Of a DNA stretch of 14,118 bases, positions 9,573 to 14,118 are shown in pieces. The stretch spans positions 1-14,118 of the forward strand of contig MSJH02000762.1 of the NCBI GenBank assembly GCA_001931875.2, written 5' to 3'. The position numbers and the translations under genes were made by a program. Under the pieces are notes generated by a model. The model was not told the origin of the DNA. It saw nothing but the letters and a program-made list of their open reading frames with translations, and made no database searches. Source of the stretch: Byssochlamys sp. IMV 00236 (lineage: Eukaryota > Ascomycota > Eurotiomycetes > Eurotiales > Thermoascaceae). Positions within the stretch are counted from its first letter, which is position 1. Every line of letters starts with the position of its first letter.

Positions 9573-10260
9573 TTAAGGCTTAGTAATTTATATAGATTTA
9601 TATTCCTCTACTAGGCTTCTTAATAAATAGAATTAAAGATATAGTAGGTAATAAGCTTAAATAAATAAATTCTTTTTTTAAGTTTTTTTTAATTTATTCC
9701 TTTAAAACCTTTAATTTATCTTAAGATATAATATATAAAGGTTTAAAAAGAAGTAATTTCTCTTTTAATAGCTTAATATTATAATTATAAGAATAATATA
9801 ATAATAGGCGCTTAGCTTTCTTAGAAGAAAAGATATTAATATAATTCTTAAACTCTTTAAATAATAGGCAGGTAGAGTTTTTTTCTTAAACTTATTTAAT
9901 CCTTAAAATAGTATTTAGGTTCTTTAAGGTAATTATAAATATTTAAGTATTTTTTTAAATATAGGCAGAATAGGCGGCTAAAGAAATAAAGGCTATATTT
10001 CTCTTTTTTAATCTTTTAGGTTTTAAGAGTAAGTATTAAGATAAAGCCTTTAAAAAGATATTATATAAGGTAAATATTTTAATTAGTTTTAAAAGTATAT
10101 TATAATTCTTTTAATAATAATTATTATTAAAAGTAGTTAAAAAGAATAAGTTTAAATAGAATTCTCTAGACTAATTTACTAGCTTAAAGAGCTAATAATA
10201 CTTAAGAAGAAAGAGTATTAGCATATATAGTAAATATAAAGTATATATAAAATATTCTCT
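9568..10260 (-). pseudogene. Ty3/Gypsy element B: pol region up to start of RT, RIP-degraded
   Basis: On the minus strand one frame runs from about 10260 to 9568 with few stops, all TAA/TAG. It reads IAFISLAAYSAY near 9975, then the inter-domain linker, FKEFKNYINIFSSKKAKRL at about 9805-9858 (family EFKDYADVFS), SYNYNIKLL, FKPLYIIS-DKLKVLKE (family PLYxLSxxELxVLKE), NLKKEFI (family ENLxKGFI), and LFIKKPSRGI-IYINY-ALN (family [20 protein letters not shown]) running into the insertion site. Element A interrupts it exactly here, and the frame resumes at 1606. The protease expected further upstream (above 10260) is not legible. Coding is cleaner than in element A's pol, with roughly three stops in the last 95 codons. 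Confidence 0.85.
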
Positions 10261-10429
10261 ATTTAAGTAATAGAGTTTTTATAGAAAACTTAAGAAAAGA
10301 TTTTTTTAAGCTTTATAATCTTATTATAATAAGATTATCTTTAATAATTTCTTTAAAATAAAATTATTTTTAAAGATTTTCTTAAAATAAAATCTATAGT
10401 ATATTATTATTAACTAGTTTTAACTACTA
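10261..10429 (-). other. Junction between Gypsy B and the Copia relic
   Basis: No motif is recognised here. It could be the eroded Copia 3' end or LTR, or the upstream (protease) end of Gypsy B. The boundary between the two elements lies somewhere in this stretch. No LTR termini or target duplication could be picked out. Confidence 0.4.
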
Positions 10430-11682
10430 TTTTATAATACTTCTCTTTAGTTTAAATTTATTAGGTTAGTTAATTTTAATTAGCTTAAGAATCTTAAAAA
10501 ATTTATCTTTAATAATAGTTTAGTAAAATTATCTGCTATTATATCTTATATTTTAATAAATTTAATATTAATCTTATTTCTTTAGTATAAATTATATATA
10601 TAGTAGTATATAATATTAATATACTTTAATCTCTTATAAATATAAGTATCTCTAATTAATAATAGTAATACTTAATTATTTTTATATATTTTAACTAGTA
10701 AATTAATAGTAAAAGCTTATTCTTTTCTTACTTTTAGTTTATACTTATTAGGATTAATATAATATTTATATTTCATATCTCTTAAAAGAAGAGCTAATTA
10801 TTAAAATTATTTTATAGCTTAATATATAGCTATATATTTAACTTTTATAGTTAAAGTTATAATAGATTTTTATTTCTTACTTAATTAGCTTATTAAGCTA
10901 TTAACTAAAATAAAGATATTCCTTAAGATTAATATTTAATTAGTCTTATTTATTATATAATCTAAATTTAAATATTTAATAAGCTACTAATCTTAGTTTA
11001 TATTAAACTTAAAACTAAGGCCTATAATTAATTATAGATATTTTATTAAGGATTTTAGTATTTTAAAATATTTTTTAAATAGATTTAATAAATATTAATT
11101 TAATTTATTAATTATAAATATAATATTTAATCTTATTAGAATTATTAAGTAAATTAAGTTATTATTAATCTTTTAATATTCTCTTTAATTTATTCTTTTA
11201 TTTTAAGGGCTAAATAGCTTTAAAGAGTTATATTTATTTAATAAAATATTAACTAAATATATTTTTTCTTTACTTATTCTATATCTTAATAAGAGTTTTT
11301 TAATATAATAAGTTTAGTTTATAATTAATATTTAGTTCTTTCTATTATAAATAATTTAAATATTAAGAATCTTTTTTATTTCTTTTAGATTTTTTATCTT
11401 ATATATTAATCTAAACTATTATTTAAACTAGTTAATATTCTTTATTTATTTTACTTTAATTAAGATATTATTAATATATATTAGAAATAAAATTCTCTTC
11501 TTTAAGTATTATAAGAGGTATAGATTAATATTAATTTATATAAAACTTATCTTCTAAAGTATTTTTATATAGGTTTAATTTTAATCTCTTATAGTCTATT
11601 TTAATCTATATAAAGATTAAAAGATTTTTAATATTATCTTTAATAGTATATTTATCTTTAATAAGAGTATTATATATAGTAT
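10430..11682 (-). pseudogene. Copia pol: RT 3' part and RNase H, RIP-degraded
   Basis: Minus strand. SLYRLK- at 11596-11613 corresponds to the Copia signature SLYGLKQ, followed by TIRD-N (family xxRDWN). YINNI at 11464-11478 is the Copia YVDDI box with both Asp now Asn. Downstream, KNL.EI.KILNI (family KDLGEIKKILGI) and IKKLLLRY at about 11270-11300 follow. RNase H: TIKVKYIAIY at 10822-10851 for the hallmark TEAEYIALS, then LALLLRDMKYKYYIN near 10760. The end reads IIADNFTKLLLK at about 10519-10545 (family VADxLTKPL). A one-base shift is needed just after the insertion site to keep the frame. Stops are at Gln, Trp or Arg positions. Confidence 0.88.
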
Positions 11683-11690
11683 TAATATTA
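11683..11690 (+). repeat. Candidate 8-bp target duplication, left (taatatta)
   Basis: taatatta occurs here and at 12127-12134, flanking the insert in the Copia RT. The sequence is AT-only, so a chance match is possible. Support comes from its position at both edges of the interrupted RT frame. Confidence 0.5.
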
Positions 11691-11697
11691 GATTAAA

Positions 11698-11830
11698 TTA
11701 AGCTAAGAAATTAAGCTTAACTTATTAGGTTAAGCTAAGAATACTAAGCTTAATCTATAAGTTAAGCTAAGAATGCTAAGCTTAGCCGATTAAATTAAGC
11801 TAAGAATATTAGTTTAGCTTAACTTATAAG
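11698..11830 (+). repeat. Left array: four ~32-bp units
   Basis: Units start at 11698, 11730, 11762 and 11795, each beginning ttaagctaagaa and continuing with variants of t[a/g]ctaagcttaatctat. Spacing is 32, 32 and 33 bp. The second and third are nearly identical through their first 20 bases. The unit also contains short inverted halves (ttaagc / gcttaa). Confidence 0.75.
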
Positions 11831-11969
11831 TTTAGCTTATAAGCTTAATATATAACTTAATTTCCTAATTAGAATTAATATATTAATTAAATTATTTACT
11901 AAACTATTATATAAAATTAATATTAGAATAAATCTTAATAATATTAAGATTTAAGCTAAGCTTATAAGC

Positions 11970-12069
11970 TTATAAATTAGGTTAAGCTAAGCCTTTTAAC
12001 TTAACTTAATAGGCTAAGCCTAATATTCTTAGTTTAATTTATAAATTAAGCCTAATATTCTTAGCTTAA
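11970..12069 (-). repeat. Right array: same ~32-bp unit, inverted
   Basis: On the minus strand, units occupy 12069-12038 (ttaagctaagaatattaggc...), 12037-12005 (ttaaactaagaatattaggc...) and a more divergent one below 12004. They match the left array in inverse orientation. Just outside lies a 5-bp run of agcta repeats at about 12088-12110. Confidence 0.72.
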
Positions 12070-12126
12070 CTTAGAGATTTTAATAAATTAAGCTAAGCTA
12101 AGCTAAGCTATAACTTAACCTAATAC

Positions 12127-12134
12127 TAATATTA
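12127..12134 (+). repeat. Candidate 8-bp target duplication, right (taatatta)
   Basis: Second copy of taatatta, directly after the insert and before the Copia RT residues NIFIKLILKKEIYI (read on the minus strand). Confidence 0.5.
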
Positions 12135-13000
12135 ATTATATAAATCTCTTTCTTTAATATTAACTTTATAAAAATATTATTAATATTTACTATATAATAC
12201 TTTAAATTCTCTATAATAATAATAGCTAAAAAGGCTTATAATATATTATAATATAAGATAGGGGTAAAGATATATTTAAAATTAATACTATATTTTTAAA
12301 TAAATTCTTAAATAATAAAATATATCTTAAGCTTTTAAAGGAAGCTATTAAAGTTATATTTTATAACTAATATTTAATAACTAATTATAATATTAGCTTT
12401 AAATAATAATATAATTATTTTAAAAGTACTATTTACTTAAAATATATTTATTTTAACTTTAAATATATCTTTCTATAATTTATCTTAAGTAAAATTATTA
12501 ATTATAGCCTAATATAAGTTTAAGATTAAAATATATTTTTTTACTATATATATTATTATTATTATACTTAATATTTAATCTATATATTTCTCTTAGTCTA
12601 TATTAATACCTAAAAATAAGAGGTTTAATATAAATATAGCTTTATATAACTTTAATTCTTATTTATTATTTAATAGCTTAACTTTCTTTTATATTTTATT
12701 ATATAGGGGATTTCTATATAAAATATAACTTATTTACTTAATCTTAATAAGGGGTTTATTTATATAATCTTATAATTATTTAAGTTATTAAAATAAAAAT
12801 TATTAAATATCTTTTTTTATTCTTTAATCTTATTATAATTAAAATTTTTAATTTTTTTTTAATAAAAAACTTTATTTTCTTTTTAAAGAAAAGATAAAAC
12901 TTTTTTATAGCTCTTTTTCTAATTATTAATATTATTCTTCCTTTTATTTAAGAATATATATATATCTAATATAAGATTAAATAAGGTAATATATTAAATT
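12135..13000 (-). pseudogene. Copia pol: RT 5' part and integrase-RT linker, RIP-degraded
   Basis: Minus strand. The end nearest the insert reads NIFIKLILKKEIYI at 12137-12178, matching the Copia RT motif following the first catalytic Asp (family DVNNAFTEATLKEDIYI). Upstream, up to about 13000, the translation is heavily mutated and low in complexity. I place it as the variable linker between integrase and RT by position, not by motif. The boundary with the integrase is arbitrary. Confidence 0.65.
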
Positions 13001-13954
13001 ATTAATTAATTCTTTAAATTCTTTATTAATATTATATTTAATAATACTTTTTAAGGAATATTTATATCTAGGTCTTTTTTTAATTTATTTTTAAAGAATT
13101 TAGCTTAATAAGTCTTAATAGTCTTTTTTATATTTAAAGTCTAAATTTTTTATTACTTATTTATTTTCTTAATATATTTTATAAAAATATAAATCTTATT
13201 TTAATTTATTAATTTATCTCTTTATATATCTTATAATAAAGATTTTAAATTTATATATAATACTGTTTAATATTTTTATATTTTTAAATAATTAATTAAT
13301 AGCTTAACTCTAATAAATATTTTCTTTAGAAATATCTAGACCCTATTAATTATTAATCTGTTTAATATTTTATTTCTAATATATATATTAGCTTAAACTA
13401 CTTCTATCTATAATTTAATTAAAAGGTTTAAATTTTTAAATATAGCTCTTATCTCTTTTTTAATAATTTAATATATTTATTCTATAGCTTTATTTTATAT
13501 TAATATATATAAAACTATTAGTTTATAATAAATACTAAATTACTTCCTTTAAGTCTTAAAAAGCTTCTTAAGTTTTAATATATTATTTAATTATATATTA
13601 AGAATTTAAAGACCTATTACTATCTTAATTTCTTTTTTTTATTTATTTAAAATAAAAGCAATATTAGATTTAGCTCTTATTAGAAATACCTATATTTTTC
13701 TTAAAAAATTATCTATAATTATTAAAAAATAAATATATTTATTTTTAAACTCTAGTATTTAACTATATATATCTATATAAATAAAGTCTAGAATATTAGC
13801 CTTTTATATACTTATAATACTTCTTTTATTTCTAATATTAGCTATAATATATATTATATACTAATAGTTTATTATTACTTTAATAGGCTTTTTTAATATA
13901 ATTAAATTATATAGATTCTTAACCTTTTTTAAATTTAAAATAATTAATTCTCTT
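13001..13954 (-). pseudogene. Copia integrase, RIP-degraded and 5'-truncated
   Basis: Minus strand. It starts at about 13954 inside the pre-integrase region (NLKKVKNLYN.IILKKPIK). Core: ILDFIYIDIYS with the first catalytic Asp intact (codon 13771-13773), YFLIIINNFLRKI (family YFLTIIDDFSRKT), second Asp changed to Asn in the LDN motif (codon 13585-13587), and NKAIE-I (family QNGVAERTNR) with the catalytic Glu intact (13480-13482). D2 and E are 34 residues apart by my reading, near the usual 35-36, so a codon may be lost. IRAIFKNLNLLIKL-IEVV-ANIYIRNK follows at about 13340-13450, the family region LPKSFWAEAV..AxYLRNR. No start and no gag-protease precede it. Confidence 0.88.
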
Positions 13955-14085
13955 ACGGGATGTAGCTCAGCCCAGCCGGGGACGAGCTCAGCCCACCCTA
14001 AAAGCTCATACCACCTAAGTATTTGGGATCTCGGCGCACCCCAAGAAACTTTGATTTTTCCTAGCCTATTTAGGCATAGTAGAAA
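13955..14085. other. Island of ordinary-composition DNA untouched by RIP
   Basis: In about 130 bp, CpA, TpG, CpG and GC-rich runs return abruptly (cccagccgggg, ctcggcgcacccc), in contrast to both flanks. The left edge coincides with the truncation of the Copia frame. The first bases, gggatgtagctcag at 13957-13970, match the 5' end (acceptor strand and A-box start) of eukaryotic tRNA-Ala. A proper T-arm/B-box does not follow, so it is not an intact tRNA gene. Possible readings: unique flanking DNA, a tRNA-derived SINE head, or a short insertion younger than the RIP episode. After about 14086 AT-rich sequence resumes to the window end, with nothing recognisable. Confidence 0.7.
13964..13998 (+). 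repeat. 21-bp spaced direct duplication
   Basis: agctcagcccagcc at 13964-13977 and agctcagcccaccc at 13985-13998 match at 13 of 14 positions, offset by 21 bp, within the unmutated island. Confidence 0.75.
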
Positions 14086-14118
14086 TATATAAAAAATATT
14101 ATAAAATAATTTATATTT

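Larger units (their letters stand above)
11691..12126. mobile_element. 436-bp non-autonomous insert with inverted repeat arrays
   Basis: The insert separates Copia RT motifs NIFIKLILKKEIYI (12137-12178, family NAFTEATLKEDIYI) and SLYRLK (11596-11613), which lie only about 20-25 residues apart in intact relatives. Removing 436 bp plus one 8-bp copy leaves about 80 nt, close to that. Ends are gattaaattaag (left) and the complement of gtattaggttaag (right), a possible short terminal inverted repeat. Most of the insert is arrays of a ~32-bp unit in opposite orientations around an AT-only centre (about 11870-11945). No coding frame. An 8-bp duplication would fit hAT-type MITEs, but the assignment is unproven. 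Confidence 0.65.
1..13954. other. AT-rich block mutated by RIP
   Basis: Seen: extreme AT content, dense TpA, and near absence of CpA and TpG throughout, on both strands. Recognisable retroelement frames are riddled with TAA/TAG at places where the families carry Gln, Trp or Arg, and catalytic Asp codons have become Asn. The two LTRs of the full-length element differ only by transitions. Known: repeat-induced point mutation in filamentous ascomycetes converts CpA to TpA in duplicated DNA on both strands. Inferred: the block was built from repeated elements and then hypermutated, so it is probably heterochromatic and transcriptionally silent. The right edge is sharp, at about 13,955. Confidence 0.93.
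10430..13954 (-). mobile_element. Ty1/Copia retrotransposon relic, 5'-truncated
   Basis: Minus-strand pol in the order integrase, RT, RNase H from high to low coordinate, which is the Ty1/Copia order. Gag, protease and any 5' LTR are missing: the legible frame begins in the region just before the integrase core at about 13954, exactly where ordinary-composition DNA takes over. The 3' end of the coding part is about 10430, and no 3' LTR is identifiable below it. The RT is split by an inserted element at 11691-12126. All coding parts are RIP-damaged. Confidence 0.88.

Noticed and set aside
1758..9608. LTR ends extended beyond 1757 and 9567 because both sides share a ttatattcc-like stretch
   Set aside because: It needs a 25-bp gap, and the right-hand stretch is part of the Gypsy B RT frame ([11 protein letters not shown] region). 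The 151-bp gap-free LTR with tatat duplications explains the boundary better.
11698..12069. CRISPR array
   Set aside because: The ~32-bp units are contiguous without unique spacers, occur in both orientations and lie inside a eukaryotic retroelement.
13957..14035. Intact tRNA-Ala gene
   Set aside because: Only the first ~14 bases match. There is no anticodon arm with AGC, no GGTTCGA-type T-arm and no closing acceptor strand.
1..14118. Mitochondrial or naturally AT-rich protist genome
   Set aside because: The frames are dead, stops replace Gln/Trp/Arg, LTR differences are transitions only, and a GC-normal island adjoins the block. That is RIP of nuclear repeats, not a genome-wide AT bias. 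No mitochondrial genes are seen.
1..14118. Short open frames as host genes or effectors
   Set aside because: No frame has a start codon with plausible composition and length. Open stretches coincide with retroelement domains or their shadows.

Overview
The window is almost entirely a fossil block of transposable elements. From base 1 to about 13,954 it is extremely AT-rich, TpA is everywhere, and CpA/TpG are nearly absent on both strands. Reading frames of known retroelement families are still legible, but they are full of TAA/TAG where Gln, Trp or Arg codons are expected, and they carry Asp-to-Asn, Cys-to-Tyr and Gly-to-Ser/Arg changes. This is the signature of repeat-induced point mutation (RIP), so the source is most likely a filamentous ascomycete (Pezizomycotina). 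I cannot name a species. I see no intact protein-coding gene.

Layout: (1) 1-1606 is minus-strand Ty3/Gypsy material (element 'B'). Its reverse-transcriptase palm is at about 1249-1606, with a small palindromic element at about 1100-1248 beside it and unassigned sequence below that. (2) 1607-9567 is a complete but dead Ty3/Gypsy element ('A', plus strand, 7,961 bp): 151-bp LTRs, gag with a CCHC knuckle, pol in the order protease-RT-RNase H-integrase-chromodomain, a 77-bp tandem repeat, a possible third reading frame, a polypurine tract and the 3' LTR. A 5-bp target duplication (tatat) flanks it. (3) 9568-10260 is the other half of element B. Removing A rejoins B's RT within the codons of its conserved DYRALN/TIKNRYPLPLI region, so A jumped into B. 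(4) About 10430-13954 is a minus-strand Ty1/Copia pol relic (integrase, RT, RNase H) that lacks gag and protease. Its RT is split by a 436-bp element (11691-12126) made largely of inverted arrays of a ~32-bp unit. (5) 13955-14085 is a sharply bounded island of ordinary-composition DNA that escaped RIP. It starts with a tRNA-Ala-like 5' end and holds a 21-bp tandem duplication. AT-rich sequence resumes after it.

Nothing here is likely to work together as a functional system. The interest lies in the insertion order, the mutational record (the two LTRs of A differ at 17 sites, all transitions, with no indels), the unidentified third frame of A, the small inverted-array element in the Copia RT, and the unmutated island at the Copia truncation point.
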